A stretch of DNA of 64,000 nucleotides, from positions 5,041 through 69,040 of the forward strand of contig JASDTB010000056.1 in NCBI GenBank assembly GCA_041441455.1, given 5' to 3'. Positions 23,791 to 33,931 of the stretch are shown here, piece after piece. The number at the start of each line of letters is the position of its first letter. Positions within the stretch are counted from its first letter, which is position 1. A program made the translations under genes and the position numbers. This DNA comes from JAFIHK01 sp041441455. Its GTDB lineage: Bacteria; Bacteroidota; Bacteroidia; Bacteroidales; UBA932. The notes beneath the pieces are model-generated. The model was not told where the DNA came from and made no database searches. It was given only the letters and a program-made list of their open reading frames with translations.

Positions 23791-26619
23791 GTGAAAAAAT
23801 TGCTTGTCCTTTTGTTATTATCGCTTTTGATAATACCTGTCTCTTTTGCTCAGGGGCAAAAGAAGTACACTTTAGAGGGAAAAGTAACCCTCTCGGGCAC
23901 AGAAGAACCTATCCCTTATGCTAATGTGTTGATCAAAGAACTTAATCTTTGGGCCTTCACAAACGCTGATGGTTCTTTCAAGATTGTAGGAATTTTACCT
24001 GGAACCTACAACCTCGAGGCCTCATCGCTTGGATATCAGAAGACTGTATTCCAAGTGAAAATAATTAAAGATGTAGCGTCGTTCCGCATTCAACTCAAGG
24101 AGGATAACCTTACCCTCGATGACGTTGTTGTGACAGCAAAAGCTGGGGCCACAATGAATTCTTCTTCCAGAGTTGACAAACAGGCAATTCAGCACCTTCA
24201 GGCATCAAGTCTTGCCGACGTAATGCAGCTTGTTCCAGGATCCGTTATTAAAAATCCAGACTTGACATCTGCAAATGTTATTACTATTAGGTCAATTGAT
24301 GCTAATGGATACAATGCAAGAGGTGTAGGTCTCTTAGTGAATGGATCAAAGATATCTGATGATGCTAAGCTTAGCTCGAATGACCCGCTTGACTTTCGAA
24401 AATTATCTACAGATAATATTGAATCTGTTGAGGTATTAAAAGGGATTGTATCTGCAGAGTATGGTGATATAACTTCTGGAGCAATTCTAGTTACTACAAA
24501 GGCAGGTAGAACTCCTTATGAAATACGTATTAAAACAGATCCCAAAACCAAAGCCTTTTCTTTTGGAAAGGGTTTCTCGTTAGGAGATAATAAAGGAAAC
24601 TTAAATGTTGACTTAGATTATGCAAGAGCATTTAAAAATTGGATATCTCCTGTAGAAATTTTTAATAGAACGACTTTAGGACTAACTTATTCTAACACAT
24701 TTATGAATAAATCAACACCTCTTCGTTTTAATGTGAGATTAAGTGGCTACATGACTGGAAATAGTGTTACAAGCGATCCTGATGTTTCAAAAGAAGATTT
24801 TACAAAAAATAGAGAAAGAAATCTCTCACTATCTATTTATGGAAGTTGGATGTTAAATAAATCATGGATTTCATCACTTAATTATAATGTTTCTGGTGGC
24901 TATACTAATAGAACTAATCAAAAATATGAAGTTACAAATCAACCTCCACTACCTACAACAAATATTTTAACTCCGGGGTTAAACTTGGGTTATTTTACGA
25001 ATGTTCTTGATAGAAGAGATCAACGAATAGAAGACATCCCTCTGTATTTCAATGCTAAATTATCTGGTAATTTAAATAAAAGTATTAAAAAGGTTTTATT
25101 TAAAACAACAGTAGGTGCAGAATTTAATACAAAAGGAAATAAAGGTAGAGGAGAATATTATGAGGGCCAAGCTAGACCTCAGTTTTTCAGGGAAAGACAC
25201 TTTAGTGATGTTCCCTTTATGAGCGATTTCAGTGTATTCGCCGAAGAAAAAATCAACATTCCAATTTACAAAACTTCATTAGAGATAATTGCTGGAGTAA
25301 GAGCAAATCAAATGATTATTAAAGGTTATAGCTATGATCCTACAATCGATCCTCGATTTAACATTAAATATAACTTTTTACAAAACAAAAGGACAGGAAC
25401 ATTTAGAGCTCTTTCTATCAGAGGTGGTTGGGGGATTATGCAAAAACTTCCTACAATAGGATATTTATATCCAGCACCAGATTACAATGATAGGACAATT
25501 TTTCAGTACCGAAATACTGCTACTAATGAGGAATTAGTCTTAATTAATACATCGTTGATAGATGGACTCCTTCCTTATAATCTAAAGCCAGAAAAAACTA
25601 CTAAATATGAGATAGGTCTAGATTTTAATATTTCTGGAATTGAAGGAAATATAACTTATTTCAATGAAAGTTTAAAAAATGGAATAAGTGAAAATTATCA
25701 ATATAGTAGTAAAAGTTTCGACTATTACTCAACAATAACAGATCCAAATGCTGCACCAAAGTTCGAAAACGGAAAAATTTGGATTAAAGATGGTTCTGGT
25801 AATTATATTCAACATACATACACAACTAATACTGAGTTCTTAAAATACAAAAGACCAGATAATAGAGGAGCTGTTGAAAAATGGGGAATAGAATACGACA
25901 TCAATTTTGGAAAGATTAAGAGTTTGAATACATCAATAATTGTTTCTGGAGCATATTTAAGAAGTAAAAATTATAATTCAGGAATTGAATATAACTACTC
26001 TGATGTTCAAGATCCAATTGTTCCACAGCAAAAATTTCCATATGTAGCATTGTATTCTGGAGAAGCATTATTGTCAATTGGCGATAACAGAGATCGTTTA
26101 AATACTAATTTAAATTTCATTACAAATATTCCATCTATAAGAATGGTTGTAACATTAACAGCTCAGTGTGTATGGATGAACCGTACATGGAATGAGTATG
26201 ATGATGGTAAAATTTATGCGCAAGACTCTAATGGTAATCCGATTTATGGAGATTATAATAACATATCTAATGATAAGGTTTTATATAGAGATCCTGTAGC
26301 TTATATGGACTTTAATGGTGTAGTACGTCCGTTTAGTGATTATTGGACAACGTCTGATAATAATTTAAAGCGTAGATTAGCTTCTTTAAGGATGGCAACT
26401 AACAGAACTACATATTTTCTTAAATCAGGATATGACCCATATTTCATGGCAAATATAAGAGTGACGAAAGAGTTAGGTAAATTAGCGTCGCTCTCGTTTT
26501 ATGCAAATAATTTTACAAATTCTACACCGATTATGAAAAACCAGTCTAACCCGAATGGAGTTGGATCTCGAGTAAACACTGATATTTATTTCGGAGCAGA
26601 GTTAAAACTAACATTCTAA
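23791..26619 (+). CDS. TonB-dependent receptor of the receptor/DUF4876/DUF6850 trio (copy A)
   Basis: 942 residues, starting at GTG. Signal peptide to about residue 21; CarboxypepD_reg domain (YTLEGKVTLSGTEEPIPYAN); plug domain with DDVVVTAKAG, LADVMQLVPG and STDNIESVEVLKGI followed by AEYGDITSGAI; then a 22-strand-type barrel ending in a terminal Phe (AELKLTF). No SusD follows; a lipoprotein with a DUF4876-like layout starts 11 bases downstream. It is clearly homologous to 51558-54419 (same plug motifs). The surrounding genes are exported peptidases, so peptide or protein-fragment import is the best guess. Confidence 0.9.
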   Translation: MKKLLVLLLLSLLIIPVSFAQGQKKYTLEGKVTLSGTEEPIPYANVLIKELNLWAFTNADGSFKIVGILPGTYNLEASSLGYQKTVFQVKIIKDVASFRIQLKEDNLTLDDVVVTAKAGATMNSSSRVDKQAIQHLQASSLADVMQLVPGSVIKNPDLTSANVITIRSIDANGYNARGVGLLVNGSKISDDAKLSSNDPLDFRKLSTDNIESVEVLKGIVSAEYGDITSGAILVTTKAGRTPYEIRIKTDPKTKAFSFGKGFSLGDNKGNLNVDLDYARAFKNWISPVEIFNRTTLGLTYSNTFMNKSTPLRFNVRLSGYMTGNSVTSDPDVSKEDFTKNRERNLSLSIYGSWMLNKSWISSLNYNVSGGYTNRTNQKYEVTNQPPLPTTNILTPGLNLGYFTNVLDRRDQRIEDIPLYFNAKLSGNLNKSIKKVLFKTTVGAEFNTKGNKGRGEYYEGQARPQFFRERHFSDVPFMSDFSVFAEEKINIPIYKTSLEIIAGVRANQMIIKGYSYDPTIDPRFNIKYNFLQNKRTGTFRALSIRGGWGIMQKLPTIGYLYPAPDYNDRTIFQYRNTATNEELVLINTSLIDGLLPYNLKPEKTTKYEIGLDFNISGIEGNITYFNESLKNGISENYQYSSKSFDYYSTITDPNAAPKFENGKIWIKDGSGNYIQHTYTTNTEFLKYKRPDNRGAVEKWGIEYDINFGKIKSLNTSIIVSGAYLRSKNYNSGIEYNYSDVQDPIVPQQKFPYVALYSGEALLSIGDNRDRLNTNLNFITNIPSIRMVVTLTAQCVWMNRTWNEYDDGKIYAQDSNGNPIYGDYNNISNDKVLYRDPVAYMDFNGVVRPFSDYWTTSDNNLKRRLASLRMATNRTTYFLKSGYDPYFMANIRVTKELGKLASLSFYANNFTNSTPIMKNQSNPNGVGSRVNTDIYFGAELKLTF

Positions 26620-26630
26620 AAAGAATAGAG

Positions 26631-27869
26631 ATGAAAAAAATATACTATGTATTTATTCTGATCGCGCTTTTATCGGTAAGTGCCTGTATGAAAAGCGTCA
26701 AAGAGGATCAGTTTGCCGATGACTCTCTGTCTTCTGTACTGAAGATTACTGTTAAGATGCCACTAGGGTTTGATTATACAACACAAGGGCTAACAGTTTC
26801 TCTTTCTGATCCATCTTCGGGTTTGAAGTTTAGTGGTGTCACTGACAATGCAGGTGTGGCAACGATTAGAGTTGCGCATGGAACTTATATTGCAACAACG
26901 CAAGTTAGCCATAGTGAATCTGGGGGAGTTATCTATATATTTAATGGAACAACCGAACAAATAAGAGCAACACCAAAAGATCCAGCTTTGATAAACTCTA
27001 ATCTGAATCTGAATGTGTCAAAAGCTGGCCAAATAATTATTAAGGAATTCTACTATGGTGGATGTTTTGATGTTGCTACAAATAAATCTTATGCTAAGGA
27101 TCAATATTTTATTTTATATAATAATACTGGTGAGACGGCTTATTTAGACTCATTATGTGTAGGAGTAATTGATCCATTTAATGCTCCAACTAACGGAGCA
27201 ACTTCTGCTTGGGTAAAACCGGGCACTACAGAATTACGTGACTCTTTACCTGCGACTAGTATGGGATGGATGTTTCCTGGTAGAGGTAAAGATTATCCCC
27301 TATTGCCTGGAGGAGAGGTTGTAATTTCTTTAAATGCAATTAATCATAAAGCAACTGTCTCTTCATCTGTAGATTTAGGGAAGGCTGGTTATTGGGCTTT
27401 ATTTGATCCAATTCTCACAAAGGCTCAAGCCGTTCCAAACGCTGGAGTCAATTTACTTAAAGGGTATTGGAAAGTTGGTACTGCTACATCTTATGTAATG
27501 TCTATAGTTAGTCCAGCACTATTTATATACTCACTAGGAGGAAAAACAACTGATCAATTTGTGCAATCAACATATACTTGGCATCCAAAACAACTAACTA
27601 ATAGAAATTTTGACTGCTTAATGGTTGATAAAAATCTTGTATTGGATGGAGTTGAGTGCTTTAAAAACATTACTGACACAAAAAGAATTAGGCCTGAAGT
27701 TGATAATGGATTTGCCATAACTGATGGCTCGGGACAAGGTCAGAGTATTCATAGGAAAGTCGATCCAGTCGCAACTGCTGCTGCAGGAGGAAGGATCGTT
27801 TATATGGATACAAATAACTCTTCTGTGGATTTTGAGAAGAGAGCCAAAGCCTCATTGACTAACAACTAA
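26631..27869 (+). CDS. DUF4876-like surface lipoprotein (copy A)
   Basis: 412 residues. Lipoprotein signal (MKKIYYVFILIALLSVSAC; lipobox Cys19). Residues about 40-120 form a beta-sandwich of the carboxypeptidase-regulatory kind (LTVSLSDPSSGLKFSGVTDN). A second domain beginning IIIKEFYYGGCFD...YAKDQYFILYNNTG looks like a lamin-tail-type fold and contains the conserved end RIVYMDTNNSSVDFE. I recognise this as the family usually annotated DUF4876, found between a TonB receptor and a DUF6850 barrel. The counterpart at 54432 ends in the same RVIYYDTNNSSEDF motif. A SusD-like capture role is inferred from position, with no sequence similarity to SusD. Confidence 0.75.
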   Translation: MKKIYYVFILIALLSVSACMKSVKEDQFADDSLSSVLKITVKMPLGFDYTTQGLTVSLSDPSSGLKFSGVTDNAGVATIRVAHGTYIATTQVSHSESGGVIYIFNGTTEQIRATPKDPALINSNLNLNVSKAGQIIIKEFYYGGCFDVATNKSYAKDQYFILYNNTGETAYLDSLCVGVIDPFNAPTNGATSAWVKPGTTELRDSLPATSMGWMFPGRGKDYPLLPGGEVVISLNAINHKATVSSSVDLGKAGYWALFDPILTKAQAVPNAGVNLLKGYWKVGTATSYVMSIVSPALFIYSLGGKTTDQFVQSTYTWHPKQLTNRNFDCLMVDKNLVLDGVECFKNITDTKRIRPEVDNGFAITDGSGQGQSIHRKVDPVATAAAGGRIVYMDTNNSSVDFEKRAKASLTNN

Positions 27870-29491
27870 TGACAACAAAGATGAAAAACAAGACACTATA
27901 TATAGCAGGAATATTGGCTTTGAGTCTTCAAATAAGTACACTCAGAGCTCAGGAAGTTGCTGATAAAAGTTTCTACTCTTTCGAAAGAATTGAGTTAAAG
28001 ACTCCTTGGCTTACTTCGGAAAATGGTGCAGGCCTTGTGTTTAACAAGGTTAAGGACTTCTCTACAGTTGGTGGATACTTTTCAAACCAAAGCGGAGATT
28101 ATACAAATTATAATGACCCGCAAGTATATGAATCGTTTGGTCTTTCTACGAAGTCGTATATGAAGGTTAAAAAGTTCTATTTTTATGGTAGTTTCGGATA
28201 TGATTATGGAGTTAGACAAAATCAATCTTGGCTAGGAACTATTTATCCTAATACAGCACTTAATCCTATTTGCGATTCTGTGCCAGGTAAAGTACTTAGA
28301 GAGGACTATTTTTTAGCAGCTAAGATTGGCTACAAGGTTAATGATAAGTATTCTTTGGGAGTAGCGTTTGATTATCATACAGCAACAGGGGCCAAAAGAA
28401 AAGATGGACGAAATAGTAATGTGTTTTCTGATTTCTCTGTACGCCCAGGTGTAACATTTAATTCAAAATACCTAACACTTGGTTTAAATGCGAATTATAG
28501 CCACTCGGTTGAGAGAGTTGAATACAAATACTTAGGCGATGTAACTGGTAAAAGTCTCTATTATTTTGAACCCTTCTTTTTCTATACAGAGTCTGGTATT
28601 AACTCGTCTTCAACTTACAAGAGAGGCTACTTTTCCGATATCTTTGGTGGTGCTTTACAAGTAGAGCTGAAGCTAGGGAAACTAGCTTTTTATAACCAAT
28701 TGCAAGTTAACTATACTAGGGAAAATGATTTTGAAGATAATAATTTATTAAAGAGGTATGCCACTATTGACGGCTTAAAATATAAGTATAATGGAGTTGC
28801 TAAGTATTCTACTAAGTTTGTTGATCATATAGTAAACTTAAGATTCATTAGTGATGAGACTTTTTCGTATAATGTAATAAATAATTATGAAAGAGTACCT
28901 GGGGAAAACAATGTGTGGGCATATTTCGAATACGGTAAAGATTTGAGATATATTCAAACATCAAAGAATTATGGTGCAGAATACAACGCATATCTTAAAA
29001 AGAGCGAATGGTTAATAGATTGGACATTTTCAGCAGGATTCAATTATTTTGAGATCGACAAACAATATAAAGTATACCCTGCAAAATACGAACAAAATTA
29101 CAATTTGTCTGAAGTGTACGGGTCAGTTGCCAAAAGTGTAATGACCAGCGATTTGTCTAAATTGGATTTATCTGTTGGATATGGATATACATTTGGAAAA
29201 GGTGATATGTTAAAGACTCAGAACCCTTTAACAACTGGAGCCTTAAAACAAAATGAAAAGCTATTATATGCAGATTTTATGTACAACACTGCCAACAAAT
29301 ATAGATTCTCATTTGCTTCAAAATTCACATATGCTGTAGAACCGAAATCGGGTAAATCAGTTTACGCCGCATTTAAAGCTACTCATATACAATTACCTCA
29401 AGCACCAATACGTGACGGAATTATTTTTAGTCAATATTCTGGAGGAGCTAACAGAGGTTATTATGAATTCTCTTTTGGATTCAACTTCTAA
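27869..29491 (+). CDS. DUF6850-like outer membrane beta-barrel (copy A)
   Basis: 540 residues; start ATG overlaps the upstream TAA by one base. Signal peptide ends near LRAQEVAD. The mature protein opens with SENGAGLVFNKVKDFSTVGGYF, a motif shared with the copy at 55683 (NNGAGLVLDQMKDFTIVNLGY), and continues as alternating beta strands rich in aromatics to a terminal Phe (EFSFGFNF), typical of an outer-membrane barrel. No TonB plug. It is probably a second barrel working with the receptor and lipoprotein upstream. A terminator-like hairpin follows at 29510. Confidence 0.75.
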   Translation: MTTKMKNKTLYIAGILALSLQISTLRAQEVADKSFYSFERIELKTPWLTSENGAGLVFNKVKDFSTVGGYFSNQSGDYTNYNDPQVYESFGLSTKSYMKVKKFYFYGSFGYDYGVRQNQSWLGTIYPNTALNPICDSVPGKVLREDYFLAAKIGYKVNDKYSLGVAFDYHTATGAKRKDGRNSNVFSDFSVRPGVTFNSKYLTLGLNANYSHSVERVEYKYLGDVTGKSLYYFEPFFFYTESGINSSSTYKRGYFSDIFGGALQVELKLGKLAFYNQLQVNYTRENDFEDNNLLKRYATIDGLKYKYNGVAKYSTKFVDHIVNLRFISDETFSYNVINNYERVPGENNVWAYFEYGKDLRYIQTSKNYGAEYNAYLKKSEWLIDWTFSAGFNYFEIDKQYKVYPAKYEQNYNLSEVYGSVAKSVMTSDLSKLDLSVGYGYTFGKGDMLKTQNPLTTGALKQNEKLLYADFMYNTANKYRFSFASKFTYAVEPKSGKSVYAAFKATHIQLPQAPIRDGIIFSQYSGGANRGYYEFSFGFNF

Positions 29492-29509
29492 CAAACAATC
29501 ATATCTTAT

Positions 29510-29545
29510 AGAGTTGCCGATGAAAATCGGCAGCTCTTTTATTTT
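29510..29545 (+). terminator. Hairpin with T tract before the S46 genes
   Basis: AGAGTTGCCGAT (29510-29521) pairs with ATCGGCAGCTCT (29526-29537), allowing one G-T pair, around a GAAA loop and is followed by TTTTATTTT. It lies 18 bases after the DUF6850 stop and 18-25 bases before the S46 start, so it may reduce read-through into the peptidases. Confidence 0.75.
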
Positions 29546-29562
29546 CCCTAATAAAAACCGAC

Positions 29563-31743
29563 ATGTTAAAAAAATCAATCGCAACTATCGCACTTCTCAC
29601 GATTGTTGCTTTCAAAACTTATGCAGATGAGGGAATGTGGCTGGTCAATTTACTTGACAAACAGCTTTATGCTCAAATGAAGGCCAAAGGACTGAAATTG
29701 TCTGCAAATGAGATATATAACGACAAAGGTGGAGCGATTTCCGATGCCATAGTAGCTATTGACGGCGGAAGCTGCAGTGGAAGCATCATCTCAGCGGAGG
29801 GTCTAATGATTACGAACCACCACTGTGCATATGGAGATGTTCATAAGCTAAGTACTAAAGATAAAAACTACCTCGAAGATGGTTTTTGGGCAATGACTCG
29901 CGACCAAGAGGTTCCAATCAAAGGTAAACAAGTTACATTTCTAAGAAGAGTAATTGATGTTACCGATGAGACAAACAGAGTAATCGATAGCTTGGATAAG
30001 GCTGGACCTCGTGGACTATTCTTTATGAACAAAGTCTCAGGTGTGTTTGAAAAAAGATATAGCAATCAACCATACGAAGTTGCATTAATGTCTATGTGGA
30101 GAGGTAGTAAATACTACTTGTACTTCTATGAAACATACAAAGATATTCGCCTTGTTGGAGCACCTCCTGTCTCTATCGGAGCATTTGGAGGCGAAACCGA
30201 CAACTGGGGCTGGCCTCAGCACAAAGGAGACTTTGCAATGTATAGAGTCTATGCAAACAAAGAGGGAAAACCAGCAGAATATTCTAAAGATAATGTTCCA
30301 TTGAAAGCAGCAAAATACCTTACTGTCTCGTCTAAAGGAGTAAACAAAGATGATTTTACAATGGTACTTGGATATCCAGGATCGACAAATCGTTACACAT
30401 CTTCTTTTGAACTAAAGGAGAAGTACGAGATCCTCAATCCAGTAATCAGTGGAATCAGGAGAGCTAAACTCGAAGTCTGGAAAAAATATATGGATGCAAG
30501 TCCTGCAGTAAGATTAAAATATGCCGATAAATACTTCGGAATCAGTAATTATACCGACTATGCTAAGTGGGAAAATATCTGCATTGGAAGATATAAAATC
30601 ATTTCACAGATAGAAAAGAGAGAGAAGGAACTTCAGGCATGGATTGCAGCCAATCCAGAGAGAGTAGCAAAATATGGGAAGGTGATTGAAAATCTGAAAA
30701 ACGGATACGCATCAAAAGCGGAGATTACAAGAATCAAAGAGAATTTCAGAGAGTCAATGGTGAGAGGTGCAGAATTTGTCGCAATTGCGTCTAGGATGAA
30801 CTCAATGGCGAGCTCTCTTAAAAAAGCTGGAAAGACAAAATTCTCAATGGAAGACAAATCTGTTGCTGAATATGTCAATAAATTTGCAGCGAAACAATAT
30901 GATGAGTCCGACATTAAGGCAGACAGAGAGCTATTTAAAGTTATGCTTGGCTATTATTTGAAAAACGTACCATCATCATTTTATGATAAAGAGTTTAAAA
31001 AGATGGCAGAAGGTCTTGGCAACGATCCAATTAAAATTGCCGACTATGTTTACGACAACAGTATTATCACAGACTCGGTTCGTCTTAGAAATTTTTTCAA
31101 TTCAGAGAGAACAATCGAAGAGCTACTTGCAGATCCAGTAATTACAGTTGTTAAAACAACAGGAATCATTCCATACAACAAAGTGGAAGATAGAATTTTA
31201 GACAGCGTAAATGTCTCTTTAGGAAAAGAGAAAACTCTCTATACAAAAGCACTGTACGAAATGTATCAAGAGAAGGGTAAAGCGATCTCTCCTGACGCTA
31301 ACTCAACAATGAGAGTGACTTTTGGAGAAGTTGGCCCAATTGAACCTGCTGACGGAATCTACTACCACTATCAAACAACAACAAAAGGGATAGAAGAGAA
31401 ATATGATCCAAAGAATTATGAGTTCAATCTTAAACCAGAGATGCAGAAAAAATTAGAGACATCAGATTGGGGCAGATGGGGCAAAAATGGTAAATTATAT
31501 GTAAATTTCCTCGCAGATATGGATATAACTGGAGGTAACTCCGGAAGCGCAGTGCTAAATGGAAGTGGAGAGTTGATAGGATTAGCATTTGATGGAAACA
31601 GAGAGTCGATGAGCGGAGATGTCTTCTTTAAGGAGGGCTATTGCAAATCGGTGTGTGTTGACATCAGATATGTTATGTGGGTTATCGAAAAATATGCAGG
31701 AGCAAGTAATATTATCAAGGAATTAAAAATCAACGATAAATAA
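29563..31743 (+). CDS. S46 dipeptidyl-peptidase, DPP7-like (first of two)
   Basis: 726 residues with a signal peptide to about residue 21 (FKTYADEGMW). Catalytic residues of the S46 chymotrypsin-like family are visible: TNHHCAYGD (His86/87), WGWPQHKGDF (Asp223) and GGNSGSAV (Ser660). The residue 18 after the serine is Gly (FDGN), where DPP11 enzymes carry Arg for acidic P1 residues; Gly points to DPP7-type preference for hydrophobic P1. These periplasmic exopeptidases release dipeptides and are central to amino-acid feeding in asaccharolytic Bacteroidetes. The second copy follows 2 bases downstream. Confidence 0.94.
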   Translation: MLKKSIATIALLTIVAFKTYADEGMWLVNLLDKQLYAQMKAKGLKLSANEIYNDKGGAISDAIVAIDGGSCSGSIISAEGLMITNHHCAYGDVHKLSTKDKNYLEDGFWAMTRDQEVPIKGKQVTFLRRVIDVTDETNRVIDSLDKAGPRGLFFMNKVSGVFEKRYSNQPYEVALMSMWRGSKYYLYFYETYKDIRLVGAPPVSIGAFGGETDNWGWPQHKGDFAMYRVYANKEGKPAEYSKDNVPLKAAKYLTVSSKGVNKDDFTMVLGYPGSTNRYTSSFELKEKYEILNPVISGIRRAKLEVWKKYMDASPAVRLKYADKYFGISNYTDYAKWENICIGRYKIISQIEKREKELQAWIAANPERVAKYGKVIENLKNGYASKAEITRIKENFRESMVRGAEFVAIASRMNSMASSLKKAGKTKFSMEDKSVAEYVNKFAAKQYDESDIKADRELFKVMLGYYLKNVPSSFYDKEFKKMAEGLGNDPIKIADYVYDNSIITDSVRLRNFFNSERTIEELLADPVITVVKTTGIIPYNKVEDRILDSVNVSLGKEKTLYTKALYEMYQEKGKAISPDANSTMRVTFGEVGPIEPADGIYYHYQTTTKGIEEKYDPKNYEFNLKPEMQKKLETSDWGRWGKNGKLYVNFLADMDITGGNSGSAVLNGSGELIGLAFDGNRESMSGDVFFKEGYCKSVCVDIRYVMWVIEKYAGASNIIKELKINDK

Positions 31744-31745
31744 TT

Positions 31746-33923
31746 ATGCTAAAAAAATTGACAATTGCCCTTGTGGCATTAACCATACTGTTTCCCTCTT
31801 TTTCAAGAGCGGACGAAGGTATGTGGCTTGTGAATATGTTCGAGAAGAGCATTTACCCTCAAATGGTAAAAAAAGGTCTTAAATTGACTTCGAAAGAGAT
31901 TTATAATGAAGAGAATGACGCTGCGCTTAGCAACGCAATTGTCTCATTAGATTTTGGTTGTACTGGCAGTATGATCTCCGATAAGGGACTAATGATTACA
32001 AATCACCACTGTGCCTATGGTGACATACATGCACTTAGTACTCCAGAAAAGAACTATCTCGAAGATGGTTTCTGGGCAATGAACCAATCAGAGGAGAAGC
32101 CAATACCTGGTAAAAATGTACTTTTCCTTAGAAAGGTGATTGATGTAACCGACGAAGTAAAAGCAGATGTAGCAGAACTACAAAAGCAAGGATTCAAAGG
32201 CGCAATCATGAGAAGAGTATTCAAACATATTGAGATGCGCTATAAGGAGAAGAATAATCTCGAAGCAATGTGTGCATCAATGTGGAGCTCTACTAAATTC
32301 TATATGTTTTTGTACGAAGTATATTCAGACGTTCGTTTAGTTGGAGCACCTCCAGTTTCAATCGGAGCATTCGGTGGTGAGACAGACAACTGGGGATGGC
32401 CACAACATAAAGGTGATTTTGCAATTTATAGAGTTTATGCCGACAAAGATGGCAAACCAGCAAAATATTCTGCAGAGAATAAACCATTGATGCCTAAGAG
32501 AGTATTGAACATCTCAACAAAAGGTGTTAAAGAGAATGATTACTCAATGATTCTTGGATACCCTGGAAAGATCAATCGCTATGTATCATCATTTGAGGTG
32601 AAAGAGAAACAAGAGATTTTGAATCCAATTGTTGTAGAGATCAGAAGAGCAAAACTTGATGTTTGGAAGAAACATATGGATGCCAATCCTACTGTAAGAC
32701 TTAAATATTCTGATAAATATTTCGGAATCAGCAACTATACCGACTATGCAAAATGGGAGAACAAATGCTTTATCAGATACGATGTTATAAGTATTAGAGA
32801 ACAAGAGGAGAGAGAGCTTGCTAAATGGATTGAGTCAGATCCAAAGGCTAAGGAAAAATATGGCGACCTGCTTGCTAAGTTAGAAAAAGGATTTGCAGCA
32901 AGAGCTGAACTGATAAAACAAAAGGCTTACTTCAGAGAGTCATTTGTTTCAATTTCGGAAGTTGTGCAATCTGCTAAGAGATTTGGAAATGTAACTCGTG
33001 ACATGGAGAAGGGTGGAATCGAGAAGATTTCTGCTAATGATCAGATGTTTAAAACAGAGTATGCAGCAATTCAAAGATCACTTTATGATGTTTATGATTT
33101 AGCGACAGATAGAGATCTATTCCGCCAACAATTAGCGTTCTTTATCAAATATGTTAAACCAGAATATTATGGTGGAGCACTTGCTAAATGGGTTAAAGAG
33201 TACAACGGAGATGCAGGCAGAATTGCAGACTATATCTATGACAACTCAATCTTTACTCAAAAAGATAAACTTTACAAATACTTTGAAACACCAAGATCGA
33301 AAGAGGAGATATTGTCTGATCCAGCAATTTTATTGGCAGAGTCTTGCTCTATCCAAACATTCAATGAGATAACCAATAAAATGATCACTCAGCTTGGATT
33401 CGATACTGAGGCTTTAACTTCACAATACACTAGAGCTCTTTATCAAATGAGAGAGTCAAAAGGTCTTCCACAATACCCAGATGCAAACTCAACTATGCGT
33501 ATTACATACGGAACAGTAGGTGGCATCCAACCCGCTGATGGTATTACTTATGGCTATAGAACAACTATTAAGGGTTACCTTGAGAAAAAAGATCAGACTA
33601 ATTACGAGTTCAACGTAAAACCTAAGCTAGAGGCGATAATTAAAGCTAAAGACTGGGGAAGATGGGGCGAAAACGGTCAGCTTTATGTAAACTTCTTAAC
33701 CAATAATGACATTACAGGAGGCAATTCAGGAAGTCCAGTAATCAATGGAAAAGGCGAATTAATTGGACTTGCTTTCGATGGAAACAGAGAGTCGATGAGT
33801 GGTGATGCATACTTCCATCCTGAATATTTCAAAACCGTTTGTGTAGATATCAGATTTGTCCTTTGGGTAGTCGATAAATATGCAGGAGCGGGTTATCTAA
33901 TTAACGAAATGAAACTTAAGTAA
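31746..33923 (+). CDS. S46 dipeptidyl-peptidase, DPP7-like (second of two)
   Basis: 725 residues, signal peptide ending near FSRADEGMW. Triad residues in TNHHCAYGD, WGWPQHKGDF and GGNSGSPV (Ser661), again with Gly 18 residues after the serine (AFDGNRESMSGD). It is a tandem duplicate of the preceding gene: long blocks are near-identical (GAPPVSIGAFGGETDNWGWP), while the helical middle part (about 400-560) has diverged, and that domain covers the active site in S46 enzymes. Differences in cleavage preference are therefore plausible even though the S1 marker is the same. TldD-like gene follows after 8 bases. Confidence 0.94.
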   Translation: MLKKLTIALVALTILFPSFSRADEGMWLVNMFEKSIYPQMVKKGLKLTSKEIYNEENDAALSNAIVSLDFGCTGSMISDKGLMITNHHCAYGDIHALSTPEKNYLEDGFWAMNQSEEKPIPGKNVLFLRKVIDVTDEVKADVAELQKQGFKGAIMRRVFKHIEMRYKEKNNLEAMCASMWSSTKFYMFLYEVYSDVRLVGAPPVSIGAFGGETDNWGWPQHKGDFAIYRVYADKDGKPAKYSAENKPLMPKRVLNISTKGVKENDYSMILGYPGKINRYVSSFEVKEKQEILNPIVVEIRRAKLDVWKKHMDANPTVRLKYSDKYFGISNYTDYAKWENKCFIRYDVISIREQEERELAKWIESDPKAKEKYGDLLAKLEKGFAARAELIKQKAYFRESFVSISEVVQSAKRFGNVTRDMEKGGIEKISANDQMFKTEYAAIQRSLYDVYDLATDRDLFRQQLAFFIKYVKPEYYGGALAKWVKEYNGDAGRIADYIYDNSIFTQKDKLYKYFETPRSKEEILSDPAILLAESCSIQTFNEITNKMITQLGFDTEALTSQYTRALYQMRESKGLPQYPDANSTMRITYGTVGGIQPADGITYGYRTTIKGYLEKKDQTNYEFNVKPKLEAIIKAKDWGRWGENGQLYVNFLTNNDITGGNSGSPVINGKGELIGLAFDGNRESMSGDAYFHPEYFKTVCVDIRFVLWVVDKYAGAGYLINEMKLK

Positions 33924-33931
33924 AAACATAG

